Part shown: piece by piece, positions 18,869-28,480 of the stretch
Numbering within the stretch: the first letter of the stretch is position 1
Layout: the number at the start of each line of letters is the position of its first letter
NCBI RefSeq assembly: GCF_016592555.1
Contig: NZ_AP014546.1
Span: 2,552,501 to 2,616,500, forward strand
Reading direction: 5' to 3'
Length of the DNA: 64,000 bases
Source: Neptunomonas japonica JAMM 1380
Lineage (GTDB): Bacteria > Pseudomonadota > Gammaproteobacteria > Pseudomonadales > Balneatricaceae
Notes under the pieces: generated by a model
Database searches by the model: none
What the model was told of the DNA's origin: nothing
What the model saw: only the letters and a program-made list of their open reading frames with translations
Made by a program: the position numbers and the translations under genes

Positions 18869-19984
18869 ATGCTTTCAGTTCAGCCACCCGCCATAACAGC
18901 AAGAACACTGGCAGAGCAGATCAGCGCTGCTTACGAGCAGAAATCATCGTTGATAATAACAGGCGGTAATAGTAAAGCATTTTATGGACGCCACACCAAA
19001 GGCTTCGAGCTATCAATTGCAGGATACAGTGGCATTCTCAATTACGAGCCATCTGAGCTTGTTATAACTGCGCGTGCAGGAACGCCATTAAAAGAGATAG
19101 AAGAGCTCTTGGCAGAGCATGGACAAATGCTTGGCTTTGAACCGCCTTCGTTTTCTGATACTGCCACCCTTGGCGGTACCATTGCATGCGGGATTTCAGG
19201 ACCTCGTCGACCTTATGCTGGAGCTGTCCGAGATTTTGTTTTAGGCGCAACCATTATTAATGGCAAAGGCGACATTTTAAAGTTTGGCGGCCAAGTCATG
19301 AAAAATGTTGCTGGCTATGATGTTTCGCGACTGATGACGGGGGCATTAGGTACTTTAGGCGTCTTACTAGATATATCACTCAAAGTCATTCCTAAACCCG
19401 CGGTTGAGGAAACGCGTATCCTACCCTATGACCACCAACAGATGAGCACTTTATTAAGCACCCTAGGACGCCAGCCAATACCGCTTTCTGCTACATACCT
19501 GCATAAAAACCTTTTATATGTACGCTTCTCCGGCGCCAAAGCTGGGGTGGTATCTGCGGCAGAAAATATAGGCGGCGATGTTCTCAGACAAGCAGATCTT
19601 TTTTGGCATCAATTGAAAGAGCAGCGCCTCCCTTATTTTAATCAAGACAGATCTTTATGGCGTGTGTCATTACCACCTAACGCTCCGTGTGTCCCTGACT
19701 TAATAGTTGATACAGAATCAGTCACTGAATGGGGAGGCGCCCAACGCTGGGTGTACCCAAAAGATACTAATGCGCTACAACAATGGGCAAGTGATAATGG
19801 TGGCCACGCTAGCTACTTTCGTAATAGACCCGACGCTAATAACTGCCAGGTAAGCAGTAATGATACAAATGGTTCTAGTTTCAGCCCCCTGAGCCCTGCA
19901 CTTCTTACATTAAGCAAACGTATAAAGCACAGCTTTGACCCGCATAACATTCTCAACCCCGGCCGTTTATACGCAGACCTATAA
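18869..19984 (+). CDS. glcE: Glycolate oxidase, FAD-binding subunit GlcE
   Basis: A 371-residue FAD/PP-loop protein of the GlcE family, with the flavin-binding sequences TLGGTIACGISGPRRPYAGA and VAGYDVSRLMTGALGTLG. The C terminus ends in the typical HNILNPGRLY. It starts directly after the glcD stop and ends shortly before glcF, consistent with one operon. GlcE is slightly longer here than the usual 350 residues because of an insertion around residues 310-340. Confidence 0.93.
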   Translation: MLSVQPPAITARTLAEQISAAYEQKSSLIITGGNSKAFYGRHTKGFELSIAGYSGILNYEPSELVITARAGTPLKEIEELLAEHGQMLGFEPPSFSDTATLGGTIACGISGPRRPYAGAVRDFVLGATIINGKGDILKFGGQVMKNVAGYDVSRLMTGALGTLGVLLDISLKVIPKPAVEETRILPYDHQQMSTLLSTLGRQPIPLSATYLHKNLLYVRFSGAKAGVVSAAENIGGDVLRQADLFWHQLKEQRLPYFNQDRSLWRVSLPPNAPCVPDLIVDTESVTEWGGAQRWVYPKDTNALQQWASDNGGHASYFRNRPDANNCQVSSNDTNGSSFSPLSPALLTLSKRIKHSFDPHNILNPGRLYADL

Positions 19985-20009
19985 CCAACCCAACGCTGGG
20001 GGAGATTCC

Positions 20010-21236
20010 GTGCAGACCAACATAGCTGAATTCATTAATAGCACCGCGCAAGGGAAAGAGGCCGATGCCATCCTACGTAAATGTGTGCATTGCGGCTTCT
20101 GTTTAGCAACATGCCCAACCTACAATTTACGAGGCAATGAGTTAGACAGCCCCCGTGGACGTATCTATTTAATTAAACAGGTTTTAGAGGGCCAGCCAGC
20201 CTCCACGATCACACAATCCCATCTTGATGCTTGCTTAAACTGTCGTGCCTGTGAGACAACCTGCCCTGCCAATGTTGACTATCACCGCCTGCTGGATATC
20301 GGCGTACAAGTGGTAGAAAAACAAGTACCTCGCTCTTTTGCACAAAAAGTATTGCGCCAGTCAATACTAGGTGTATTGCCTTATCCGACACGATTTACTC
20401 CACTGCTTAGAGCCGCCCAGCATCTTCGCCCGCTCCTGCCAAGCGCATTAAAAATCAAAATCCCTTTGCGACCATCAAAAAGCCACTGGCCGAAACCCGT
20501 GCATAAAAAACGCATGCTCGTACTAGAGGGTTGCGTTCAACCCGGACTCGCACCCGACATTAATGCCGCGACAGCTAGGGTATTAAGCCAATTTGATATC
20601 TCGCTAATTACCGCTGATAAAGCAGGTTGTTGTGGGGCTATCAATTACCACCTTAATAAGCAGGAAGACGGTCGGGACTTTATGCGTAACAACATTGACG
20701 CATGGTGGCCAATAATAGAGGAAGGCTGTGAAGCAATCGTTATGACTGCCAGTGGTTGTGGCTCGACAGTAAAAGAGTATGGAACACTGCTTAAAGATGA
20801 TGGCTTCTATGCTGAAAAAGCAGCACGGATATCTACACTCACAAAAGATCTGGTTGAAGTCTTAACAGACCTTCCGTTAGAGAAACTCTCACTCAATGCG
20901 ACCAGCAACGTTGCTTTTCAATGCCCCTGCTCACTTCAACATGCTCAAGGATTATCAGGTTCCGTTGAAACTGTATTAACACGATTAGGCTTTCCAGTAA
21001 AAGCTGTCAGTGATGGACACACCTGCTGTGGGTCTGCAGGCACCTACTCTATTTTTCAGCCTGAACTCGCCACTCAGCTAGGCGTGCAAAAAGTTAAAGC
21101 CCTTGAAAAAGCAAACCCTGACATCATCGGCAGCGCCAATATTGGCTGCATGACACACCTTTCGAGTAAATCCAAGATTCCTATACAACACTGGATTCAG
21201 ATCATTGATGCAGCTATGACGACCGCTCACGAATAA
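20010..21236 (+). CDS. glcF: Glycolate oxidase, iron-sulfur subunit GlcF
   Basis: A 408-residue protein with two 4Fe-4S motifs, CVHCGFCLATCPTY and CLNCRACETTCPAN, and CCG-type cysteine regions near GCCGAINYH and TCCGSAGTY. It passes electrons from GlcD/GlcE to the membrane. A GTG start at 20010 is chosen: it is preceded by GGGGGAGA at ideal spacing and gives QTNIAEF, aligning with the E. coli GlcF start (MQTQLTE). An upstream ATG at 19935 would overlap glcE by 50 bp and lacks such support. Confidence 0.93.
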   Translation: MQTNIAEFINSTAQGKEADAILRKCVHCGFCLATCPTYNLRGNELDSPRGRIYLIKQVLEGQPASTITQSHLDACLNCRACETTCPANVDYHRLLDIGVQVVEKQVPRSFAQKVLRQSILGVLPYPTRFTPLLRAAQHLRPLLPSALKIKIPLRPSKSHWPKPVHKKRMLVLEGCVQPGLAPDINAATARVLSQFDISLITADKAGCCGAINYHLNKQEDGRDFMRNNIDAWWPIIEEGCEAIVMTASGCGSTVKEYGTLLKDDGFYAEKAARISTLTKDLVEVLTDLPLEKLSLNATSNVAFQCPCSLQHAQGLSGSVETVLTRLGFPVKAVSDGHTCCGSAGTYSIFQPELATQLGVQKVKALEKANPDIIGSANIGCMTHLSSKSKIPIQHWIQIIDAAMTTAHE

Positions 21237-21318
21237 CTCACATTAATAAGCTAAAACTCACCGTTAATAGCTTTTGAACACGCCTTATATGAAGGCATAC
21301 AATAAAAAGGTAATTCAT

Positions 21319-22374
21319 ATGAAAATAAAAACATTAGTTAAATCATCTGCGGGGCTGTCATTAGGCCTTCTTTTATCAGGCAGTGTACTTGCTGAGTCGG
21401 TAATGCGAGTTGCTAGCTGGCTTCCTCCAACACATCCTCAAAATGCCATTGTTTTAACAACATGGGGTAAGTGGATAGATGAGGCGACTCAAGGCCGTGT
21501 GAAAATGAAGATTGAATATGGTATGGGTCACCCCAAAACCATGTTCGACCTCGTAGAAGATAACGTTGTTGATGCCAGCTGGAGCGTTCATGGCTATATT
21601 CCCGGACGCTTTAAATTGACAGAGTCTGTAGAACTACCTAACTTAAATGCAAATGCAGAAGCCGCTTCTGTCGCATTTTGGCGAGTTAGCAACAAATATT
21701 ATAAGCAAGCAAATGAACACGAAGGGCTTGTTGTTGCAGCTCTTTTCACGCACGGCCCTGGACAAATACACTTAGCAGAACCGATCAATTCTCTTGCAGA
21801 TATGAAAAACCGTAAAATTCGTCTCGGTGGTGGTATTCAAACACAACTAGGTGAACGCATGGGCGTAACAGCCGTTGGAGCTCCGGCACCTAAAGTGTAC
21901 GAAATGATGCAGCAAGGTGTTGTTGATGGTGTATTCATCCCGACGGGCGAACAGAAAACTTTACGCTTGAATGAGGTCACCAAACAACTGGTGTTATTAC
22001 CTGGTGGCATGTACGTCATGAGCTTCTCTATCTTTATGAACCCAGACTTCTTAAACAGCCTTAGCAAAGAAGACAAAGCAGCAATTCTTGCCGTTTCTGG
22101 TGAAAAACTATCCGCCCTTGCAGGGCGTGCATGGGATGGTGGTGATGCAGAAGGGCTCATTGTTGCCAAAAACGCAGGTGTTTCCATTTTAGAAGTTAAG
22201 AAAGGCGACCTCATCGATCAAGAATTTCAAAGCATGATTGTTGGTATGGATGAAGACTACCTCGAACGTGTATCGAAGCGCGATGTTGATGCATCCGCTG
22301 CATTAAAAGAGTTACGTAAGATTGCTCGAAACTATGTATCAGAAAGCGCGCAAGCTAAAACAGCGCAAAACTAA
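21319..22374 (+). CDS. TRAP transporter substrate-binding protein (DctP family), orphan
   Basis: About 351 residues from the ATG at 21319, preceded by AAAAAGG; the in-frame ATG at 21274 would give an implausibly long leader. The signal peptide has a hydrophobic core (LSLGLLLSGSVLA) with cleavage after VLA. The remainder is a DctP-like periplasmic binding protein (GPGQIHLAEPINSLADMKNRKIR; MMQQGVVDGVFIP). No DctQ/DctM membrane genes are adjacent, so its partners must be elsewhere. Position after glcDEF suggests a small 2-hydroxyacid such as glycolate or lactate as ligand, but this is inference. Confidence 0.85.
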   Translation: MKIKTLVKSSAGLSLGLLLSGSVLAESVMRVASWLPPTHPQNAIVLTTWGKWIDEATQGRVKMKIEYGMGHPKTMFDLVEDNVVDASWSVHGYIPGRFKLTESVELPNLNANAEAASVAFWRVSNKYYKQANEHEGLVVAALFTHGPGQIHLAEPINSLADMKNRKIRLGGGIQTQLGERMGVTAVGAPAPKVYEMMQQGVVDGVFIPTGEQKTLRLNEVTKQLVLLPGGMYVMSFSIFMNPDFLNSLSKEDKAAILAVSGEKLSALAGRAWDGGDAEGLIVAKNAGVSILEVKKGDLIDQEFQSMIVGMDEDYLERVSKRDVDASAALKELRKIARNYVSESAQAKTAQN

Positions 22375-22422
22375 TATAAATACATAAGGTCCCTGGTAGG
22401 CGCTAACCTAAATAGCGGCGTT

Positions 22423-22473
22423 CACTCGGGTTATCCATCAGCGTAATCCCTGAGGATAACCCGAGTGTTTTTT
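22423..22473 (+). terminator. Intrinsic terminator after the glc/TRAP operon
   Basis: A perfect 14-bp inverted repeat (CACTCGGGTTATCC/GGATAACCCGAGTG, 17-base loop) is followed directly by six T residues. It ends the plus-strand glcDEF-TRAP unit, 49 bp past the last stop, and stands just before the convergent gene at 22482. Confidence 0.92.
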
Positions 22474-22481
22474 ACTATGAA

Positions 22482-23957
22482 CTAAAAACCACCTCCCGTA
22501 CTAAAGCCTCCACCACCACTGCGCTTGCTACTTCGCCCACTTCCAGGAATACGAAAACCGCCGCCCCCACCGCGTGTACTCGGCCATCTAAATGTGCTGT
22601 TACGGTTTGATGTACGCCTATTAGATGACCTGCCACTAATACCACCACTACCAAAATCTGGCTGGGCCCCACGGTTATCATAACGCTGATTGCGCTTAAG
22701 TACTCGCCATACATCACTGCCCGCCACAGCCCCTTGCAAGAACTGGCCTAGCACTGACTTGATCAAGTCTTCATTGCCAAAACCTGAGCGAACATCATCA
22801 AAACGGTTATTTTTAAAACTATGACGAACACTTTCCAGCTCTTTTAGTTTTGCTATTTTTGCCGAGTGTGCGCGGCGCAAGTCAGCCAAATCATCTTCGT
22901 TATCTTCATAGTTATCCTGAAATTGGCGAAGCTCCCTGACTAATTCATCATCAACGGGAGATAATGTATCTCTCACATAGCGATCTATTTGATACACATC
23001 TTTGTGTGCCATGGCATCACTCAAGCACTGAATACTGCGTTGCGTATATTCATCAGTTCCAGAAGTAAATTCAGCACGCTTTTCCAATGTCGTGTTCAAC
23101 CTATTTTCTAAGATTTCTATCTGGTCATCCTGCGCATCTAGTTGCAAACGCGCGTCATCTAAACGTTGTTCCACTTCTGGAACACCAGCATCTGATAAGG
23201 CCTGCGTCTCTATAGCTTGAAGTAATACAAACTCCCTTTCCGCTTCAGTTTGTACTCTTTGAGCATGCGCAGCTAAACGCTTAGGTATCTCTTGAAGGTT
23301 CCAATAATTAACGCGATTTTTCTCATACTTTATGAGCCCAGAGACCCATTTATCGAGAGCGCGTGTTAACACGCCTCCTACATAGTCAGGCGTAGCGAAT
23401 TTACGCCGCCATAAATACATAAACAGTTTATCATTTTGATAAGGTTCATCTTTAATATCCATATCAGATTGAGCTGTCTGGCTTTTCTGCAGCGCCTCAG
23501 CAGCGATAGATTCCGCCTTACTAGCGCGCTCAAATTGAGTTAAATAAGCGGCATCTTCTTTAAGCGCTTCCTGAATACCCGTTTCATTTTCGGCAAGATC
23601 TGTTGATATATCATTAGCAATCAACAAGAGCTTTTCTCGAGCGATTTCGGCCTCTTCTAACTCCTGCTTTAAATCTTTGATTTCATGCTCAACCTGCTGA
23701 ATAGACTGAACACGGTCACTCAAAATATTCTTAGCATCAAGGTCTGCTGCCGTCAGGGCATCTTGTAGCTGCCCTGTATCTATCTCGACTAAACGAACCT
23801 TAGCAATCTCATGAAGTACCTTACCTTGCTGTCGCAGGTTGTCAGTCAGACTTTGGGTCAGCCGCGTTAAGCTCTGATCCAGACGATCAATATCATCACG
23901 CACCGTACGTAACGTGCTATCGATACTGTTTAAGGCTGTTGAACCACTCCACATCAT
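22482..23957 (-). CDS. Coiled-coil protein with Gly/Arg/Ser-rich C-terminal tail, unknown function
   Basis: A 491-residue protein without signal peptide or membrane segment. Long heptad-rich helices occupy about 10-165 and 215-330, separated by an aromatic stretch (about 180-220; LFMYLWRRKFATPDYVGG). The tail from about 425 is basic and glycine-rich, ending GGGGFSTGGGF, suggestive of disordered, membrane- or polymer-associating ends. I do not recognise the family. It is the last of three same-strand genes with 58-bp and 54-bp gaps, likely co-transcribed with the membrane-anchored protein upstream. Confidence 0.7.
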   Translation of the reverse strand: MMWSGSTALNSIDSTLRTVRDDIDRLDQSLTRLTQSLTDNLRQQGKVLHEIAKVRLVEIDTGQLQDALTAADLDAKNILSDRVQSIQQVEHEIKDLKQELEEAEIAREKLLLIANDISTDLAENETGIQEALKEDAAYLTQFERASKAESIAAEALQKSQTAQSDMDIKDEPYQNDKLFMYLWRRKFATPDYVGGVLTRALDKWVSGLIKYEKNRVNYWNLQEIPKRLAAHAQRVQTEAEREFVLLQAIETQALSDAGVPEVEQRLDDARLQLDAQDDQIEILENRLNTTLEKRAEFTSGTDEYTQRSIQCLSDAMAHKDVYQIDRYVRDTLSPVDDELVRELRQFQDNYEDNEDDLADLRRAHSAKIAKLKELESVRHSFKNNRFDDVRSGFGNEDLIKSVLGQFLQGAVAGSDVWRVLKRNQRYDNRGAQPDFGSGGISGRSSNRRTSNRNSTFRWPSTRGGGGGFRIPGSGRSSKRSGGGGFSTGGGF

Positions 23958-24015
23958 CTAAACCCTTCTATTAATATGTACTGATATATCTGTGTAACAA
24001 TGCATCAGGCTAGGC

Positions 24016-24957
24016 TTACCACTGCGTAATAGTGGCACCGCTGGTGGCAATTTTATATTGGGGTTTCAAGTAACCGGCAGGTTTATCGCCCACTATATTC
24101 TTCTGAATAATCCCATCATCACGCTTATCTGCAGCCACGGAGTTAAAGGTTCGATAATCAACCCGTATCCCCCATTTATCCACATCATTGCGTTTACCAG
24201 ACTCTTCATTTATCACCGGCAAGGTCAGCACATTATTAGCCCGGCCAATCGCTTCTACAATCAAGTAATAGTTACGTGCATTGGAGTTAACATCGGGGAT
24301 ACGCCAAACGCCAGATTGCTCTCCAGGGCGTGAGACAATTCTTATTTTGTAACTGAGCCTTAACTGGATCAGCATGTTTTCCATATCACTTAATAACGAT
24401 TTAGCCACTTTAGTTTTACTATTAGCTAAAGCAGCACTAGCAGACCCCTTAAGCTCTTGCGCCTGGACAATCACTTGAGGATTCTTGGCAATCGCTTGTA
24501 TCTCATTGTAAGTTTGTTGCAAAGTGCTCGGTAATGCCTCAAGTGCTTGCTGCTGAGGTCTCTCATTTAGAAAGTAATTTCCAGCATAAGCCAACGTCCC
24601 GAGCAGCAGGACTGCAGCCACAGGCTTACCCCATGTTTTACGGCTTACATAAAGATGAGCCAGCGTAGTAGAGAAATTCTTCTTGGACGGATAGTACTTA
24701 AAGCGGTCTTCATCCAGCGCTTTAATGCCCTCTTCCAAAATATGATCGGGAACATCCATACCTTGCTCAGCATAGATTTCACGTAAACGCTCCAGTAATT
24801 GCTCACGTCGCGCATCCGTGCCAAGCTCCCGCTCAACCATACCTTGGCGATGCCGTAGTGTGTCCACTACATCCATCGCCACCATAATATCTTCAAGCTT
24901 TGCTCTGGGTACTTCAACCTGATCAGTAGAAGCACTGGCCGCATTCATACTATCCAT
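24016..24957 (-). CDS. DUF6384-like membrane-anchored protein, unknown function
   Basis: A 313-residue protein. Residues about 15-105 are a charged, helical cytoplasmic-type region (REQLLERLREIYAEQGMDVP). A single membrane segment follows at about 111-130 (PVAAVLLLGTLAYAGNYFL). The distal part has a helical stretch (135-200) and a beta-rich domain (about 205-313). I associate the N-terminal region with the DUF6384 family, from memory. It lies between two helical proteins on the same strand; the set looks like one operon whose membrane member could recruit the other two. Confidence 0.7.
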   Translation of the reverse strand: MDSMNAASASTDQVEVPRAKLEDIMVAMDVVDTLRHRQGMVERELGTDARREQLLERLREIYAEQGMDVPDHILEEGIKALDEDRFKYYPSKKNFSTTLAHLYVSRKTWGKPVAAVLLLGTLAYAGNYFLNERPQQQALEALPSTLQQTYNEIQAIAKNPQVIVQAQELKGSASAALANSKTKVAKSLLSDMENMLIQLRLSYKIRIVSRPGEQSGVWRIPDVNSNARNYYLIVEAIGRANNVLTLPVINEESGKRNDVDKWGIRVDYRTFNSVAADKRDDGIIQKNIVGDKPAGYLKPQYKIATSGATITQW

Positions 24958-25011
24958 TCAATTACTCACCACTTTTGAACGCATCTTAATACTACGTAAC
25001 AACAGATCAAC

Positions 25012-26193
25012 TTACTTCGCTTGAGAAAAATCAGGCAATGGTAAGGAACCGCCGCGCTGAATGACTCGTGCTAAACGCTGTTTGCCATCTTCAACTGATT
25101 CGCGAATTTCTTCCGCATTTTTTGTGGACAAAACACGCATCTCTTCAATAATTTCTTGCGAGCGCTCCTGAAAATTAACAACAGACTCAACTAACTTTTT
25201 CACTGATTCAGCACGAATCGTTGGGCCGTAACCGGCTTTAATAGCAGCTTCTTGTACTTTACCGCCAATAGAAGCCAAGTCTTCCAAGCTTTTTGACACA
25301 CCATCTTTCATTGCATTAAGTGTTTCTGTGCTTTCGTGCAAACCAAACATGCCAGTATACGAGGCCGTTAATGCGGTAAACACCGACTCATTAGTGCCAA
25401 AAAAGGTAATCGACTGCTTGTAGACACGATCCTTAGCACTGTTGGTTTGCATTAAGCGCATCATGATAACTTCAGATGTGTTGTAGCTAACCGTGAGATT
25501 ATCCGATAGGTCTTTAGCTACCTGATAACGATCTTCTGCAAACTGTAAACTACGCATACTTTCGTCACGGGCTAACTCAAGTTTTGCACGCTCAGCAAGG
25601 TCATCACCTACAAACTGCTGCACCTTGTCACCTGCTTGCTTTAGCGCGTCTTTCTGTGTATTCCACAACGCTTCTGTTTGCTTTAACAGGTCAAGCGCAT
25701 AAATTTCTGACTCTTTAATCGCACCACGAAAGTCTTGGTATGCATTTAAAATCACATGCTCACGCTCTATTTGGTCTTTAGAGTCACGCGCTACTTCTAG
25801 ATAAGTATCTTTGATCTTGTCAAAACGGCTAGCAATATCACCACGTGTGACTTTCATCCATACGTTGCTGGCACGTTCGAACGTATCTACTTTGCCATCT
25901 TCAACTTGCTCAACCATCTTTTTAGCATCATCACGAATACTATTAAAAGACTCTGTAATTTCAGCGTAACGCTGACCAATTTTCATCTGTGACACTTGCT
26001 CACGTACAATCTCATTAAAAACAGAGGCTTGAGTCAATGTCCGGGCAATAGCCAAGGTTTTAGTCTCATCAATATCAGATAGACGCTCAATAAGAGCCAC
26101 CACAGGGGCTTCGTCTACTTTTTCAGGCATCAAGCCTAACTCCCTCACTTGGGAGAGTGCTTTATCAAGGTACTTAAAGGTCAGATTTGACAT
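25012..26193 (-). CDS. Helical cytoplasmic protein, first gene of a three-gene uncharacterised set
   Basis: A 393-residue, almost wholly alpha-helical protein with no signal peptide, membrane segment or cysteines. The overall build and the region around NTSEVIMMRLMQTNSAKDR recall helical bundle proteins of the TelA/KlaA kind, but the resemblance is weak and I do not assign it. It starts the operon that continues with the DUF6384-like and Gly-rich-tail genes. The 145 bp upstream, before the terminator at 26335-26358, is A/T-rich and may hold the promoter. Confidence 0.7.
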   Translation of the reverse strand: MSNLTFKYLDKALSQVRELGLMPEKVDEAPVVALIERLSDIDETKTLAIARTLTQASVFNEIVREQVSQMKIGQRYAEITESFNSIRDDAKKMVEQVEDGKVDTFERASNVWMKVTRGDIASRFDKIKDTYLEVARDSKDQIEREHVILNAYQDFRGAIKESEIYALDLLKQTEALWNTQKDALKQAGDKVQQFVGDDLAERAKLELARDESMRSLQFAEDRYQVAKDLSDNLTVSYNTSEVIMMRLMQTNSAKDRVYKQSITFFGTNESVFTALTASYTGMFGLHESTETLNAMKDGVSKSLEDLASIGGKVQEAAIKAGYGPTIRAESVKKLVESVVNFQERSQEIIEEMRVLSTKNAEEIRESVEDGKQRLARVIQRGGSLPLPDFSQAK

Positions 26194-26334
26194 GATGACT
26201 CCTCGTTAAAAATGGGTAAGCGTGTAAATACAACGCGAAAAACAATAATTATTTAACACTATAGGCTTGAAAGATGTAGCGCAGATTAACACGACTAAAA
26301 AAATGCGCAGTTTGCAGAGTACTTATAGGAATAA

Positions 26335-26358
26335 GAAAGGGAGGTGGTTACACCTCCC
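26335..26358 (-). terminator. Intrinsic terminator after the REC-GGDEF-EAL gene
   Basis: On the minus strand GGGAGGTG and CACCTCCC form a perfect 8-bp stem with a 4-base loop, followed by CTTTCTTATT. It lies 26 bp past the stop of the signalling gene at 26384 and should end that operon before the helical-protein operon. Confidence 0.75.
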
Positions 26359-26383
26359 TAACTATAAAGCTTATTTCTTTTAG

Positions 26384-28480
26384 TTAGTCGATCAGCATAT
26401 CAACTAGCTCAACCGGTAGTGGTTTACTAAAATAGAACCCTTGGAACTGTGTACATCCCATTTCAGTTAAACCTGCCACTTGCTCTTTAGTTTCGACCCC
26501 TTCGGCCACACTTAACAATCCAAGGTTATCCGCTAATTGCAGAATAGTCTGCGCAATAGCCGCGTCTTTTTTGTTAGTGACTATCTCATCAATAAACGAC
26601 TTATCCACTTTGAGCGTATCTATAGGAAAATTCTTAAGGTAGCTCAAAGAAGAATAGCCAGTACCAAAATCATCAATGGCCAGATTAATCCCCAAACCTT
26701 TTAGAGAAACTAATAGCGCTAGTGTCTCATTAATATTTTGGATGATAGCCGATTCAGTGATCTCTAATTCAAGCAAAGAAGGGTTAAGTCCAGAAACCTC
26801 AAGCGCATGGAGAACTTGCTCAGAAAGGTTCTTATGATTAAATTGAAGCGCTGATAAATTAACAGCCATACGGTAAGGTTTAGTACCTCTTTGCGACCAC
26901 TCGTACGCTTGCTTACAGGCTTGCTCTAATACCCAAGCACCTATAGGCACTATTAGGCCTGAAGCTTCTGCAATATTTATAAATTGATCAGGAGACAGCA
27001 GACCTTTAATAGGGTGCTCCCACCGAAGCAGTGCTTCAAAACCAATAATTTCATTCAGCTCAGCGTTGAACTGAGGTTGATAGTAAATCACGAGTTCATC
27101 ATTCAAGATGGCAGATCGTAAATCGTTTTCTATGGAAAGCCGATTTTTATGGTAGACATTTAACTCTTCTGAAAAGAATTGATAATTATTGCGTCCATTT
27201 TCTTTCGCATGGTACATAGCAACATCAGCATTTTGTAGTAGCTCTTGAACGTTATCACTATCGTCAGGATACAGCGCAATACCAATTGTTGCCGTGATAT
27301 AAATAGTATGACTATCCAGAATAAAGGGCTGAGACAATGAATCCAGTACCCGTTGGGCAATGGTCACAGCATTATCAACATCATTAACTTCGCAGAGTAA
27401 TACGGTAAACTCATCCCCCGCTAAACGAGCAACTTTGTTTTCTGAGCCGTCAAGGCCAATAGTAAGAACATCGGATATACGAACTGAGCTTTTTATTCGG
27501 CTCGCGGTTTGCGTTAAAACTTGATCTCCCACATGGTGGCCATAGCTATCATTAATATTTTTAAAATGATCTAGATCGATAAATAACAAGGATACTTTTT
27601 CATTACGGCGCTTCGCCGTCGATAGTGCACCTTCGAACTGATCAAGAAATAAACGTCGATTAGGTAGCTTTGTGAGCGTATCGTAGTACGCATAATATGA
27701 TATTTCTCGCTCAGTATTCTTTTGAGAAGTAATATCGTGCAAAGTCCCAATGATTCGCTTGTGCCCGTATTCTTCTATTATGTCAGTGCGATCATGAAAA
27801 ATAATAACTTCGCCATCAGCGCGAATCACTCGATATTCAATATCGTAAGACTGGTTTTCATGTAGCGCTTGTCGAAATGCTGCACTAAATATTCGACGAT
27901 CCTCTGGGTGGATACACCTTAAAACAGAGCGATACATCACTGCTTCATCTATTTTTTTAATACCTAACATAGAGAACAACTCTGTGGAGCATTCAATGAA
28001 AGGCGATTTAAAATCCCACTCCCAATACCCTAAACGAGCAATAGATTGAGCTTTTGATAACTTAGACTGATTACGGCTCAACGCCAAAAGCGTTTTATTC
28101 GCTTTAAGAATGTATCGCACTCGATGGTTGAACAAAGGCCACTTTAAAGGCTTTGTCATAAAGTCAGTTGCACCAACTTCAAAGGCCGTTTCAATATCTT
28201 GAGGCTTATCTAGAGCTGTCACCATGACTATGGCACATTGAGCGCCCATAGCAGAACGTCTCAGCTGCTTACAACACTCGAAGCCTGTCATTCCTGGCAT
28301 AGAAACATCAAGCAAAACTATATCAGGCGATACTTCCTGAAACACTTGTAGTGCTTTATCACCACTATCTGCTTCAAATATTGTTAGATCTTCATCCTGT
28401 AATGCATATTTCATTAACAGGCGGATACCCGGATCATCATCAACAATAAGCACGGTATACGACATATCTGACTTACTCAT
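26384..28480 (-). CDS. Response regulator with PAS, GGDEF and EAL domains
   Basis: A 698-residue protein. The receiver domain is at about 8-122 (phospho-acceptor Asp58 in IVLLDVSMPG, Lys in FMTKPLKWP). A PAS domain covers about 145-255 (GYWEWDF; GTLHDITSQK). The GGDEF domain (about 262-430) has AGDEF at 354-358 in place of GGDEF. The EAL domain (about 445-690) keeps FEALLRWEHP, DDFGTGYSSLSYL, KVDKSF and VAEGVET, so phosphodiesterase activity on cyclic-di-GMP is likely; cyclase activity is possible. Its start overlaps the hybrid kinase gene by 4 bp, making that kinase the likely phosphate source. Confidence 0.9.
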   Translation of the reverse strand: MSKSDMSYTVLIVDDDPGIRLLMKYALQDEDLTIFEADSGDKALQVFQEVSPDIVLLDVSMPGMTGFECCKQLRRSAMGAQCAIVMVTALDKPQDIETAFEVGATDFMTKPLKWPLFNHRVRYILKANKTLLALSRNQSKLSKAQSIARLGYWEWDFKSPFIECSTELFSMLGIKKIDEAVMYRSVLRCIHPEDRRIFSAAFRQALHENQSYDIEYRVIRADGEVIIFHDRTDIIEEYGHKRIIGTLHDITSQKNTEREISYYAYYDTLTKLPNRRLFLDQFEGALSTAKRRNEKVSLLFIDLDHFKNINDSYGHHVGDQVLTQTASRIKSSVRISDVLTIGLDGSENKVARLAGDEFTVLLCEVNDVDNAVTIAQRVLDSLSQPFILDSHTIYITATIGIALYPDDSDNVQELLQNADVAMYHAKENGRNNYQFFSEELNVYHKNRLSIENDLRSAILNDELVIYYQPQFNAELNEIIGFEALLRWEHPIKGLLSPDQFINIAEASGLIVPIGAWVLEQACKQAYEWSQRGTKPYRMAVNLSALQFNHKNLSEQVLHALEVSGLNPSLLELEITESAIIQNINETLALLVSLKGLGINLAIDDFGTGYSSLSYLKNFPIDTLKVDKSFIDEIVTNKKDAAIAQTILQLADNLGLLSVAEGVETKEQVAGLTEMGCTQFQGFYFSKPLPVELVDMLID

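Noticed and set aside
25012..26193. Tellurite-resistance TelA/KlaA family assignment
   Set aside because: Similar helical build only; I could not see the family's conserved motifs clearly enough to name it.
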